From assembly GCF_006440775.1 (NCBI RefSeq), contig NZ_VFTZ01000018.1, forward strand, positions 48,167 to 112,166: DNA of 64,000 nt, written 5' to 3'. Shown here one piece after another: positions 8,010 to 15,795 of the stretch (the stretch's first letter is position 1; each line of letters starts with the position of its first letter). This stretch comes from Mesorhizobium sp. B2-7-2. Its GTDB lineage: Bacteria; Pseudomonadota; Alphaproteobacteria; Rhizobiales; Rhizobiaceae. The notes below the pieces were generated by a model that did not search any database, was not told the DNA's origin, and worked only from the letters and a program-made list of their open reading frames with translations. A program made the translations under genes and the position numbers.

Positions 8010-8063
8010 GGGTTTGTTGCACTCGGCGCCTTTGTTGAACTTTCCGCCTTTGTTGAACTTGGG
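8010..8063. repeat. Three 18-bp tandem units upstream of a methyltransferase
   Basis: GCCTTTGTTGAACTT(T/G) recurs at 8028 and 8046 with an 18-bp period, and a degenerate copy (about 12 of 18 positions) precedes at 8010. The array lies between the divergent gloB and methyltransferase genes, within 30-80 bp of the latter's start. It could be slippage debris or a repeated binding site. If the gene began at an upstream TTG it would encode a hexapeptide repeat, which I think unlikely. Confidence 0.6.
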
Positions 8064-8088
8064 CCCCTTCGCGGCTACCGTCGCGCGC

Positions 8089-8865
8089 ATGCATTCGGAT
8101 ATCGTCGACCTGCGTTCCTTCTATTCGACCACGCTCGGGCGCCTGGCCGAGCATTCGATAACCATGGCGCTGTCGTCCGTATGGGCGACCGTTCCCAATG
8201 AGCGGCTGGTCGGCCTCGGCTATGCGCTGCCATGGCTGGAACGCTTCGGCACCGATGCCGAGCGCGTCTTCGCCTTCATGCCGGCAACGCAAGGCGCGGT
8301 GGTGTGGCCGGTGTCGGGGCCGACGGCGACGGCGCTGGTCTTCGACGAGGAGCTGCCGCTGGTCGATTCCTGCATCGACCGCGTGCTGCTGGTGCATTCG
8401 CTCGAACATGCCGAAAACCCGCGCGAGACGCTGAACGAGATCTGGCGGGTGCTGTCGCCGGCGGGCAGAGTGGTCATCGTCGTGCCCAACCGGCGCGGCG
8501 TCTGGGCGCGGTTCGAGCACACACCCTTCGGCAATGGCCGGCCGTTCTCGCGCGGCCAGTTGACCGAGCTGCTGCGCGAGGCGAATTTCACCCCGGCGAC
8601 ATGGAGCGATGCGCTGTTCTTCCCGCCGTCGCCGCGGCGTTTCATGATGCGCTTCCACAATGTGCTGGAGAAGGCCGGCCGGCGATTCTGGCCGATCTTT
8701 TCCGGTGTCATCGTCGTCGAGGCGCAGAAGCGGCTCTACCAAGGTGTGCCGGTCGCGCAGCGCGCCTCTCGCCGCGTCTTCGTGCCGGTCTTCTCGCCGC
8801 AGGGCGCAACGCGGCTTGGCCGGCGTGCGGCTGACGCCGCGCCTGGCCAAGTGACGCGTTCGTGA
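8089..8865 (+). CDS. Class I SAM-dependent methyltransferase
   Basis: The 258-residue protein contains a Methyltransf_11-like core: FDEELPLVDSCIDRVLLVHSLEHAENPRETLNEIWRVLSPAGRVVIVVPNRRGVWARFEHTPFGNGRPFS. The SLEH and VLSPAGR motifs are motifs II-III of class I enzymes. The glycine-rich SAM loop is poorly conserved at the N-terminus. The neighbour gloB is divergent, and this gloB-methyltransferase pairing is common in Rhizobiales; substrate unknown. I start at ATG 8089 (MHSDIVDLRSFYSTTLGRL), where family similarity seems to begin, not at the upstream TTG that would translate the tandem repeat. Confidence 0.8.
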   Translation: MHSDIVDLRSFYSTTLGRLAEHSITMALSSVWATVPNERLVGLGYALPWLERFGTDAERVFAFMPATQGAVVWPVSGPTATALVFDEELPLVDSCIDRVLLVHSLEHAENPRETLNEIWRVLSPAGRVVIVVPNRRGVWARFEHTPFGNGRPFSRGQLTELLREANFTPATWSDALFFPPSPRRFMMRFHNVLEKAGRRFWPIFSGVIVVEAQKRLYQGVPVAQRASRRVFVPVFSPQGATRLGRRAADAAPGQVTRS

Positions 8866-8979
8866 TCGCCGCGCCTTGCATCGCGCGGCAATCGTCACCC
8901 TATCTGAGGCATGCCCGATCTAAGGCATGCTCGCTCGGCGCGGTATTCATGACCGAAGCGGAAACCAGGAATATCCTTC

Positions 8980-10809
8980 ATGGACGACCAGACCGATAGA
9001 AGGCCGGGCCCACAAAAATCCGCCGTCTCGGTGGAGGCGAGCAGCCTCGCCGACCAGGTGGCGACGATCAAGCTGGGGCTGAAGTCCTCGCCGGTGCGCA
9101 GGCAACTTGCCTGGGTCTCCATCGGCATTGTCGCAGTCATCGTCGCAACCTCGATCGGACAAGTCCTTCTCAATCGCTGGAACCAGCCTTTCTACGATGC
9201 GCTGGCTCGGCGCGACATGACGGCCTTCCTGCACCAGCTTCTGGTCTTTGCGATGATCGCCGGGGGCCTTCTGGTGCTCAATATCGGCCAGACCTGGCTC
9301 AACCAGATGATCCGTCTTAGGCTGCGCGAGGCGCTGACGCTCGACCTGATCGATCAATGGATGCGCCCGGCGCGGGCCTTCCGGCTGGCCAATGCCGGCG
9401 CCATCGGCGTCAATCCCGACCAGCGCATGCAGCAGGACGCCGCTCACTTGTCGGATCTGTCGACGGATCTTGGCGTCGGCCTGCTGCAGTCCTTCATCCT
9501 GCTGGTCTCCTTCATCGGCGTGCTGTGGGAGCTGTCTTCCGGCTTCATGTTCCATGTCGGCGGCTATTCGCTGGAGATACCGGGCTACATGGTCTGGGCC
9601 GCGTTCCTCTATGCCGGCATCGCGTCGTGGCTGAGCTGGCTGGTCGGGCGTCCGCTGATCGGCCTCAACAGCGAGCGCTACACCTGCGAGGCGGAGCTGC
9701 GCTCCTCCATGGTGCGGGTCAACGAGAATGTCGATGCGATCGCGCTCTATCATGGCGAGCCCGACGCAAGGCGCCGGCTCGAGCTCGATCTCGGCACGGT
9801 TCTGGGCGCCATGCGGCGCATCTTCGCCGCGCAGATCAATCTCGCCTGGGTGACCGACACCTATGGCTGGATAACGGTGGTGGCGCCCATCCTGGTGGCG
9901 TCGCCGGTCTATTTCTCGGGCGACATCTCGTTCGGCGGGTTGATGATGGCGGTCGGCGCCTTCAACCAGGTTCATTCGTCCCTGCGCTGGTTCATCAACA
10001 ACATCGGCAGCATAGCCGACTGGCGCGCGACGCTGATGCGCGTGGCCGATTTCCGCATCGCGCTCACCGAAACCGACGCGCTGCATGACACGGAAAAACA
10101 CATCCAGTTCGGCGAAAACGCCAATGGCAGCCTGACTTTCGACACGCTTCAGGTGGCTTCGCCGGAAGGCTGCACCAAGCTTGCCCAGACGGATGTCGAA
10201 ATTCACGCCGGCGAGCGCGTCATGATCACCGGCGAGCCGGGCGCCGGCAAGACATTGTTCTTCCGCGCCCTTGCCGGCCTGTGGCCATGGGGGAGCGGGC
10301 GGATCGGCCTGCCGGCCGGCGAGACCCCCATCTTCGTGCCGCGCGTGCCCTATTTCCCGGCCGGCACGCTGCGCGAGGTGCTCGATCATCCGAACGGCGA
10401 GGCCCCGGCCAGCGATGCCGAGATCGCGGCCGTGCTTGGCGAGGTCGGCCTCGATCCACTGGCAACCACCCTTGACCGTTCCAGGCGGTGGGAACGCGAG
10501 CTCGGCGATGACGAACAACGGGCGCTGGCTTTCGCCAGACTTGCCTTGCGCAAGCCAAAATGGGTTATCATCGACGAAGCCCTGGATGCGTTCGACGGGC
10601 CGACGTTGCGGCGGGTGCTGGCCATGCTGCAGAAGCGCCTGCCCGAAACCGCGATCATCAATATCGGGCGGGGCCAGCACAACACTCAGTTCTTCCCGCG
10701 CGCGCTGAATATCGTGAAGGATACCGGCGCACCGGCTTTGAAGCCGGTCCGTGTCCGCGCCGGCGCGATCGAGCCGCCACCCATCGCTGCCCGTCACGGG
10801 AAGAAATAG
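8980..10809 (+). CDS. ABC transporter with fused permease and ATPase (SbmA/BacA-ABCD-like)
   Basis: The 609-residue half-transporter has an N-terminal membrane domain (residues about 35-330) of the SbmA/BacA and ABCD family. Signature regions are NRWNQPFYDALARRDMTAF, RLREALTLDLIDQWM and NPDQRMQQDAAHLSDLSTDLGVGLLQS. The C-terminal ATPase (about 375-590) has Walker A GEPGAGKT, a divergent signature ELGDDEQRALAFARL in place of LSGGQ, and Walker B KWVIIDEALDAFD. Relatives include E. coli YddA and peptide or fatty-acyl transporters. In rhizobia, BacA-related proteins matter for symbiosis, but BacA itself lacks an ATPase, so this is a paralogous type. Substrate unknown. Confidence 0.85.
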   Translation: MDDQTDRRPGPQKSAVSVEASSLADQVATIKLGLKSSPVRRQLAWVSIGIVAVIVATSIGQVLLNRWNQPFYDALARRDMTAFLHQLLVFAMIAGGLLVLNIGQTWLNQMIRLRLREALTLDLIDQWMRPARAFRLANAGAIGVNPDQRMQQDAAHLSDLSTDLGVGLLQSFILLVSFIGVLWELSSGFMFHVGGYSLEIPGYMVWAAFLYAGIASWLSWLVGRPLIGLNSERYTCEAELRSSMVRVNENVDAIALYHGEPDARRRLELDLGTVLGAMRRIFAAQINLAWVTDTYGWITVVAPILVASPVYFSGDISFGGLMMAVGAFNQVHSSLRWFINNIGSIADWRATLMRVADFRIALTETDALHDTEKHIQFGENANGSLTFDTLQVASPEGCTKLAQTDVEIHAGERVMITGEPGAGKTLFFRALAGLWPWGSGRIGLPAGETPIFVPRVPYFPAGTLREVLDHPNGEAPASDAEIAAVLGEVGLDPLATTLDRSRRWERELGDDEQRALAFARLALRKPKWVIIDEALDAFDGPTLRRVLAMLQKRLPETAIINIGRGQHNTQFFPRALNIVKDTGAPALKPVRVRAGAIEPPPIAARHGKK

Positions 10810-10862
10810 CTTTATTTTCGCCGCGATCGCCGGGAAAATCCGCCGGGTCGTTCGAGGCTGCC

Positions 10863-11663
10863 ATGCTTGCGATGCTCGGCCTGCTTGTGCGCCTTGCCTG
10901 CGCCGAGGCGGCGCCATTGCCCATGCCGGGCAAAGGCGCGCCGGTGGACGTGGAACTTGTGCTTGCCGTCGACATCTCGCAGTCGATGGACCAGCGTGAA
11001 CTCGCCCTGCAGCGCGCCGGCTATGTCGACGCGCTGCGCCACCCCGACTTCATCAACGCCGTACGCTCGGGTCCACATGGCCGCATTGCGCTCGCCTATT
11101 TCGAATGGGCGGGCGTCGTGCGCGAGGACGGGGCCATCGCCTGGCAGATCATCGACGGGGAGGACAGCGCCCATGCCTTCGCCGACAAGATCGCCACGCG
11201 GCCGTTCCGCAGCTTCCGCGGCACCTCGATCTCGGGCGCCCTCGGCTTCGGCGCGGGGCTCCTGGAGAGAACCGGCTTTTCGGCGCCACGCCGCGTCATC
11301 GACATATCGGGAGACGGGCCCAACAATAGCGGGCTGCCCGTCACGGTAATCCGCGATGCCGCCGTTGCCAGCGGTATCGTCATCAACGGCCTACCCATAC
11401 TGATCAGTCCGTCGCCGAGTGTCGCCCGTCTCGACCGCTACTACGCCGACTGCGTGACCGGGGGAGCCGGTTCGTTCGTGCTGCCGATCTACGCGGCGTC
11501 CGAATTCTCGACCGCCGTCCGCCGCAAGCTGGTCCAGGAAGTCAGCGGCCTGACGGACGCCAGATCCTTCCATGTCGAGGATGCGACGCCGGTCGATTGC
11601 CTGCTTGGCGAGCGCTTGCGGCAGCGGTTTTCCGATCCTTATTTTCCGGAACTCGACAGATAG
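10863..11663 (+). CDS. DUF1194, VWA-like secreted protein
   Basis: The 266-residue protein begins with a signal peptide (MLAMLGLLVRLACAEAA) followed by a von Willebrand A-like fold. VDVELVLAVDISQSMDQRELALQRAGYVDALRHPDF contains the D-x-S-x-S-like MIDAS motif (DISQS). FRGTSISGALGFGAGLL and RRVIDISGDGPNNSG supply further MIDAS positions. This matches DUF1194, abundant in Rhizobiales and without assigned function; a metal-dependent adhesion or scaffold role is plausible. It starts 53 bp after the ABC transporter and may be co-transcribed. The next gene converges, with a 16-bp gap. Confidence 0.85.
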   Translation: MLAMLGLLVRLACAEAAPLPMPGKGAPVDVELVLAVDISQSMDQRELALQRAGYVDALRHPDFINAVRSGPHGRIALAYFEWAGVVREDGAIAWQIIDGEDSAHAFADKIATRPFRSFRGTSISGALGFGAGLLERTGFSAPRRVIDISGDGPNNSGLPVTVIRDAAVASGIVINGLPILISPSPSVARLDRYYADCVTGGAGSFVLPIYAASEFSTAVRRKLVQEVSGLTDARSFHVEDATPVDCLLGERLRQRFSDPYFPELDR

Positions 11664-11679
11664 CCGTCTTGCGGTTTTC

Positions 11680-12609
11680 TCAGACCGCCCGGGCGCCGTA
11701 TTTGGCACGGAACTCGTCGTAGCAGTCGCGCCGCCAGCGGCGGCCGACGACATAGCCGCGCAAGAGTTCGGCGGGCGAGTAGCCGAGCGACTTGGACGAC
11801 CGGTTGGCATGATAGCCCGAAAACGCCTGCGGCAACCTGCCCTTGAGGATATCGGCGATGATCTGGCGCGCTATCATGTAAGGCGGAACGTCGGGATAGC
11901 GGTCGGCGATATAAGGATGCTTGTCGATCAGACTGGCATAGGCCTCGACATAGCCATCGCGGCGACCGGAGATCGAATTCTCCGAATTGTACTTCTTCCA
12001 GTCGATGTCCTCGGACAGCAAGGCGCCGCCGCGTTGGGCAAAGCGCAGCAGCAATTCGCGATCCTGCATGCGCGTGATGTCGCTGTCATAGCCGCCGATC
12101 GCGAGCAGCGACTCGTGTCTTGCGGTGATCGCCGAGCCGGCAATGAAGATGGTCTGCGAGACCAGGGCGCGCTGCAGCGTGCTTTTGTCGAGGAAGGCGT
12201 CGCGATTGATGCATTTGGTGCTGCGGCCGCCCTTCAGCGATACGAACGAGCTGATGAGGACTTCGAGCGAGGGGTTCCCGTCGAAGCGCGCCAGTGTTCG
12301 TTCCAGCCGGTCGGGCAGATAGACGTCGTCCGAATCGAGGAACGTCACGACCGGCGCCCGCGCGCGCTCGATGCCCGCATTGCGCGCGGCATTGGCGCCG
12401 CGCCATTTGGCGCCGACATAAATCAGCCTCGGGTCGCGGATTTCGGCGAGCGCGGCGGCCGTCCCGTCGGTCGAACCGTCGTCGACCACAATGTGCTCGA
12501 AGCGGGTAAGTGTCTGCGCCAGAACGCTTTCCACCGCGCGCACGACCTGGCTGCGGCGGTTGTGGGTCGGCGTGATCACTGAGATCAGCGGAACCTCTTG
12601 GTTCGGCAT
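11680..12609 (-). CDS. Family 2 glycosyltransferase
   Basis: The 309-residue enzyme has a GT-A fold: VPLISVITPTHNRRSQVVRAVESVLAQTL (residues 6-34), FEHIVVDDGSTDGTAAALAEI (38-58), GANAARNAGIERARAPVVTFLDSDDVYLPDRLERT with the DSDD metal-binding motif near residue 97, and a later GGYDSDITRMQDRELLLRFA acceptor region. It probably transfers a sugar to a surface polysaccharide or other acceptor on the cytoplasmic face. I start at ATG 12609 (MPNQEVPLISVI) because the longer frame adds 74 residues unlike the family. No polysaccharide cluster surrounds it. Confidence 0.85.
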   Translation of the reverse strand: MPNQEVPLISVITPTHNRRSQVVRAVESVLAQTLTRFEHIVVDDGSTDGTAAALAEIRDPRLIYVGAKWRGANAARNAGIERARAPVVTFLDSDDVYLPDRLERTLARFDGNPSLEVLISSFVSLKGGRSTKCINRDAFLDKSTLQRALVSQTIFIAGSAITARHESLLAIGGYDSDITRMQDRELLLRFAQRGGALLSEDIDWKKYNSENSISGRRDGYVEAYASLIDKHPYIADRYPDVPPYMIARQIIADILKGRLPQAFSGYHANRSSKSLGYSPAELLRGYVVGRRWRRDCYDEFRAKYGARAV

Positions 12610-12943
12610 CGAGCTGCCACCACCGGTCGGATCTGGCGTTTGTCGGATAGGTCTGACGGCTATCTTCGTGTCCACCTCTGATTTGCGGCCGACGCTACAG
12701 AAAAGCCACCTTTGTGTCACGCCAGGCCGGCCCAGAAATGCCGAAATTGGCGGTTTTTCCGCAACATTGCGGTCTGATGGCAACACAACTGGGCTTCCTG
12801 TTAATTCGGCGGTTCCGCCAACAGGAACCAACGGGCGGCTTTGTCCCGATGACGTCTGAGGTAATCGACCGAACTACCTGGTTCCCGCATGGTGATCTCC
12901 AAGAAGCCGACCGATCGGCTTTGTTTCATCAAGGAGCAGGATC
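12610..12943. other. Intergenic region between divergent genes
   Basis: This 334-bp spacer presumably holds the promoters of the glycosyltransferase (minus) and the DUF1330 gene (plus). The only clear structure is a hairpin at 12795-12827: TTCCTGTT pairs with AACAGGAA around an inner GGCGG-TT-CCGCC stem. A short palindrome CCGACCGATCGG lies near 12908. The DUF1330 gene has a good Shine-Dalgarno (AAGGAGCAGGATC before ATG). I see no small gene. Confidence 0.5.
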
Positions 12944-13348
12944 ATGACCGCTTACGCCGTTGCCCATATGCGCCAAGTCACCCCGGGTCCCTGGATAGTC
13001 GAATATCTCGAGAAGATAGACGCCACCCTGGCGCCGTTCGGCGGGCGGTTCGTCGTCCATGGCGGCGACGTCGAGGTCGTCGAGAACAGCTGGCCCGGGC
13101 ACCTGATCGTCATCGAATTCCCCGGCAGGCGGCATGTGCGGGACTGGTACAATTCACCGGCCTATCAGGCGATCCTTTCGCTGCGCACCGAGAACTCGCA
13201 GTCCGACGTGATCTTCGTCGACGGCGTCGAGCATCCGCACAATGCTACGGATGTGCTTGGCCAGCGGGAAAAGATTGACGTTAGCTGTGCCCGATATGGT
13301 CCGGCACCATTTCGACCTCGTCGCGAACAAGGCCGGCCGCCAGGCTGA
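12944..13348 (+). CDS. DUF1330 family protein with C-terminal extension
   Basis: The first 100 or so residues are a ferredoxin-like DUF1330 domain: YAVAHMRQVTPGPWIVEYLEKIDATLAPFGGRFVVHGGDVEVVENSWPGHLIVIEFPGRRHVRDWYNSPAYQAILSLRTENSQSDVIFVDG. DUF1330 proteins are small dimeric alpha/beta-barrel proteins of unknown function. Family members usually end close to residue 100; here the frame runs on for about 30 unrelated residues and overlaps the 3' end of the convergent glycosyltransferase by 68 bp. The extension looks like readthrough of a lost stop codon. Start is well supported by the Shine-Dalgarno. Confidence 0.8.
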   Translation: MTAYAVAHMRQVTPGPWIVEYLEKIDATLAPFGGRFVVHGGDVEVVENSWPGHLIVIEFPGRRHVRDWYNSPAYQAILSLRTENSQSDVIFVDGVEHPHNATDVLGQREKIDVSCARYGPAPFRPRREQGRPPG

Positions 13349-14273
13349 AATGGCCGAAAAACGCCAGCGTATAGAACGCCAGTCCGACAATGACAGCAAA
13401 CGGGATTTGCCAGAACGGCATGCCGGTCTGCCGCGCATGGCCTGTCACTCGCCGGATCGTGCGCCAAGACATAGTCCCCCAGCGCGTGAAGGATTTGACG
13501 ATACGCTGAGCTCTGCCAGGTGCATGAAGCTCGACGAATTTTCGATCGGCGTCCCTGCCGGTTACCAGCGCGCGCCAAAAGAAGAACCCCCAGCCCCGCG
13601 GCGAGTAGTGGTGAACGCGTGCGTCCACGTTGACTATCTTGTGGCCTTCGCTCCAAAGCTGGTGCATCAGCAACGTGCACGAGACCTTAAAGCCGTTGTG
13701 GGCTGGAAATGGGTGACTGGATATCCAGTCGTGCCGGAAGGCGATGTTGTTGGCGTTGAGAGCACGCTTCGAGGCGAATCTCTCGTCTCCCTCAGCCATC
13801 GGGAAAAACCAGATCAACGCGAAAGTTCGCGAGAAGAAGTCGTCGTATGAAAGATAGGTGTGTCCATTCACACAGATGGTTTCAGGCTGGTCGACGAAGG
13901 GTTTCAGTAGAGTTGAGAGCCAGTTCCTTTCCGGAACTGTATCGGAATCGAGAAAAACAAGGACGCTCCCTTCGCACGAGGGAATGCCGTTGTTCTTGAG
14001 GTCGTAATATCTGCCGCCAGGGCACGACGCGAAGGCCAGATCGGCAACCTGCTCCAGTTGTGGCGCTTCAGCTCCAATGCTGCTTCGCAGTGAGACTGCG
14101 TCAGTTTCGACGCCGCCATGCGAGATTATGACCTTCGGCTTCGAAAATCCGGTAGCGGAAGCCTGGGCGATCTCGCGCGCCAAGGCCTTCAGGCCAAGGC
14201 CAATCTCGTCCCAGTCGATGGATTTGGCATTCTCCATCTCCAAGACGATAGAATAGGTGGGATGTCCAGCCAT
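13281..14273 (-). CDS. Glycosyltransferase, family 2-like
   Basis: The product (330 residues) has a GT-A-like core: YSIVLEMENAKSIDWDEIGLGLKALAREI, then CEGSVLVFLDSDTVPERNWLSTLLKPFVDQPETICVNGHTYLSYDDFFSRTFALIWFFP. FLDSDTVPE is the metal and nucleotide-sugar site. A C-terminal hydrophobic segment (FWQIPFAVIVGLAFYTLAFFGHFSLAAGLV) suggests membrane attachment. Base composition is visibly more AT-rich than the flanks. It lies 97 bp after the Stf0 sulfotransferase on the same strand and could be the last gene of the metX operon. The ATG at 14273 (MAGHPTYS) is preferred; an in-frame TTG at 14294 is the alternative. Its 3' end overlaps the DUF1330 gene. Confidence 0.75.
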   Translation of the reverse strand: MAGHPTYSIVLEMENAKSIDWDEIGLGLKALAREIAQASATGFSKPKVIISHGGVETDAVSLRSSIGAEAPQLEQVADLAFASCPGGRYYDLKNNGIPSCEGSVLVFLDSDTVPERNWLSTLLKPFVDQPETICVNGHTYLSYDDFFSRTFALIWFFPMAEGDERFASKRALNANNIAFRHDWISSHPFPAHNGFKVSCTLLMHQLWSEGHKIVNVDARVHHYSPRGWGFFFWRALVTGRDADRKFVELHAPGRAQRIVKSFTRWGTMSWRTIRRVTGHARQTGMPFWQIPFAVIVGLAFYTLAFFGHFSLAAGLVRDEVEMVPDHIGHS

Positions 14274-14370
14274 CGCGGCACACCGGTTAATCAAACCAGT
14301 GGCTATAGCCGTGACGGCATGCTGTCAAACGATCGGGATGCAATTATGCGCTGCGAATTTGTCAGTTAAG

Positions 14371-15126
14371 CTATCTTATCATTCGGTATCGGAAGCTGGA
14401 CGGGTCGGCATATTCGGACAGGAAACGCTTTCGCCATTCTTTATTGATTGCATCGCGCTGGATTTCGAGACCCGATCGCAGGTCGGTTTCCCAGTTGGGT
14501 TCCACATCCACCAGCTGCGCGAGTTTCGTCAGGCTGTCTGCCGGATCGCGCTGAATCTGCTCGTAGGTCAGGGAAAGGCAGAGCAGGCCGTTCTTCGCGA
14601 ACCAAGCATCCCATGCGAGGTTCTCCATCAGAATTTTATCCAGAGACTCCACGATTGCCCGGCCGTTATAGCGTGGCGGCAGATGACTGATCTCGGTGGA
14701 TCGGAATTCGCGGGTTTGACGCGCACGTGCCCATGAGATCGCCTGGCCGAGCAGATCGTCACGTGTTAACCGCACATAACTCAAATTCGGAAGGCTGGCT
14801 GGCAGCTTCACCTTCTTGGCAAGTTGTGCGAACTGGCTCGCAAAGAGCTTGATTGCGTAGACGCCGGTAGAGGACCGCCCCTGTGTCAGCGCACGCAGAA
14901 GCTGGGCGCGGGGATCTCGCGGATAATCCGGCAGCTCCAGCAGACGTCGCCCGCCGAACCATTCCAGCGGATGGCCCAGCCCGGCGGAAGCCATCAAACC
15001 TGCAAGATGATTGCTACCGCTGCGCGGCGATGTGCAAACGAGAATTCCCGCCCGTATTTCAGAACGAATGTTCGGAGGGATTTCCACCACTGCCGGCGAC
15101 CGACGAAAGAAACGCATTTCCGTCAT
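14371..15126 (-). CDS. Stf0-type sulfotransferase
   Basis: The 251-residue protein matches the Stf0 family, whose prototype is mycobacterial trehalose 2-sulfotransferase. The PAPS 5'-phosphosulfate loop is TSPRSGSNHLAGLM (residues 32-45), followed by the family motif GHPLEWFGGRRL. VRLTRDDLLGQAISWARARQTREFRS is the 3'-phosphate-binding region with family-typical QAIS, and GVYAIKLFASQF lies between. It transfers sulfate from PAPS to a carbohydrate, acceptor unknown. Its ATG overlaps the metW stop by 4 nt (ATGA), so it is translationally coupled to the methionine operon. Lower GC than metX-metW suggests later acquisition. The following glycosyltransferase may make the acceptor. Confidence 0.85.
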   Translation of the reverse strand: MTEMRFFRRSPAVVEIPPNIRSEIRAGILVCTSPRSGSNHLAGLMASAGLGHPLEWFGGRRLLELPDYPRDPRAQLLRALTQGRSSTGVYAIKLFASQFAQLAKKVKLPASLPNLSYVRLTRDDLLGQAISWARARQTREFRSTEISHLPPRYNGRAIVESLDKILMENLAWDAWFAKNGLLCLSLTYEQIQRDPADSLTKLAQLVDVEPNWETDLRSGLEIQRDAINKEWRKRFLSEYADPSSFRYRMIR

Positions 15127-15737
15127 CGCCTCAACAAAAACACCGCTTGCTGACCAAAAAAATTCCAGAACCACCAAGGCATCGACAGGCCGATCTTCTG
15201 GCCGTTGGCGTCGAGCGCGGTCGCCTTCTCGACAGTCGCGCCGAGTTCCTCGCACAGGTTGACGAAGTCGCGGATGGTGCAGAAATGGATGTTGGGCGTG
15301 TCGTACCAGGAGTAGGGCAGGTCCTTGGTGACCGGCATCCTGCCCTTGACCAGCAGCGAGAAGCGCACGCGCCAGTGGCCGAAATTGGGGAAGGAGACAA
15401 TGGCGCGGTTGCCGATCCGAAGCAACTCGTCGAGCACCAGCTTCGGGTTGCGGGTCGCCTGCAGGGTCTGTGAGAGCACGACGAAATCGAAGCCCTTGTC
15501 GGGATAGAATTCGAGGTCCTTGTCGGCATCGCCCTGGACGACGGAAAGGCCGCGCGCCACGCATTCGTTGACGCCGCGCTGAGACAGTTCCAGCCCGCGG
15601 CCGTCGACCTGCTTGGTCTCCTGCAGGAGCTCCAGAAGCAGTCCGTCGCCCGAGCCGACATCGAGGACACGCGAATTGGCCGGGATGAGATCGGTGACGA
15701 CCTCGAGGTCGACACGCTGGGCGCGATTGACGCTCAT
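15123..15737 (-). CDS. metW: Methionine biosynthesis protein MetW
   Basis: The 204-residue protein is a MetW-type class I methyltransferase fold: VDLEVVTDLIPANSRVLDVGSGDGLLLELL (motif I at about 20-28), VDGRGLELSQRGVNECVARGLSVVQGDADKDLEFYPDKGFDFVVLSQTLQATRNPKLVLDELLRIG, then FPNFGHWRVRFSLL and LPYSWYDTPNIHFCTIRDF. MetW acts with MetX in forming O-acyl-homoserine for methionine synthesis. I start at ATG 15737 because AGGAGGCGAAGCC gives an excellent Shine-Dalgarno and family members start at this point; the longer frame enters metX. It lies 58 bp after metX and overlaps the sulfotransferase by 4 nt. Confidence 0.95.
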   Translation of the reverse strand: MSVNRAQRVDLEVVTDLIPANSRVLDVGSGDGLLLELLQETKQVDGRGLELSQRGVNECVARGLSVVQGDADKDLEFYPDKGFDFVVLSQTLQATRNPKLVLDELLRIGNRAIVSFPNFGHWRVRFSLLVKGRMPVTKDLPYSWYDTPNIHFCTIRDFVNLCEELGATVEKATALDANGQKIGLSMPWWFWNFFGQQAVFLLRR

Positions 15738-15795
15738 GGCTTCGCCTCCTGCATGGCGCATGATCCCGGTCCAAAAGGTCCGCGACTTGTCGGGG

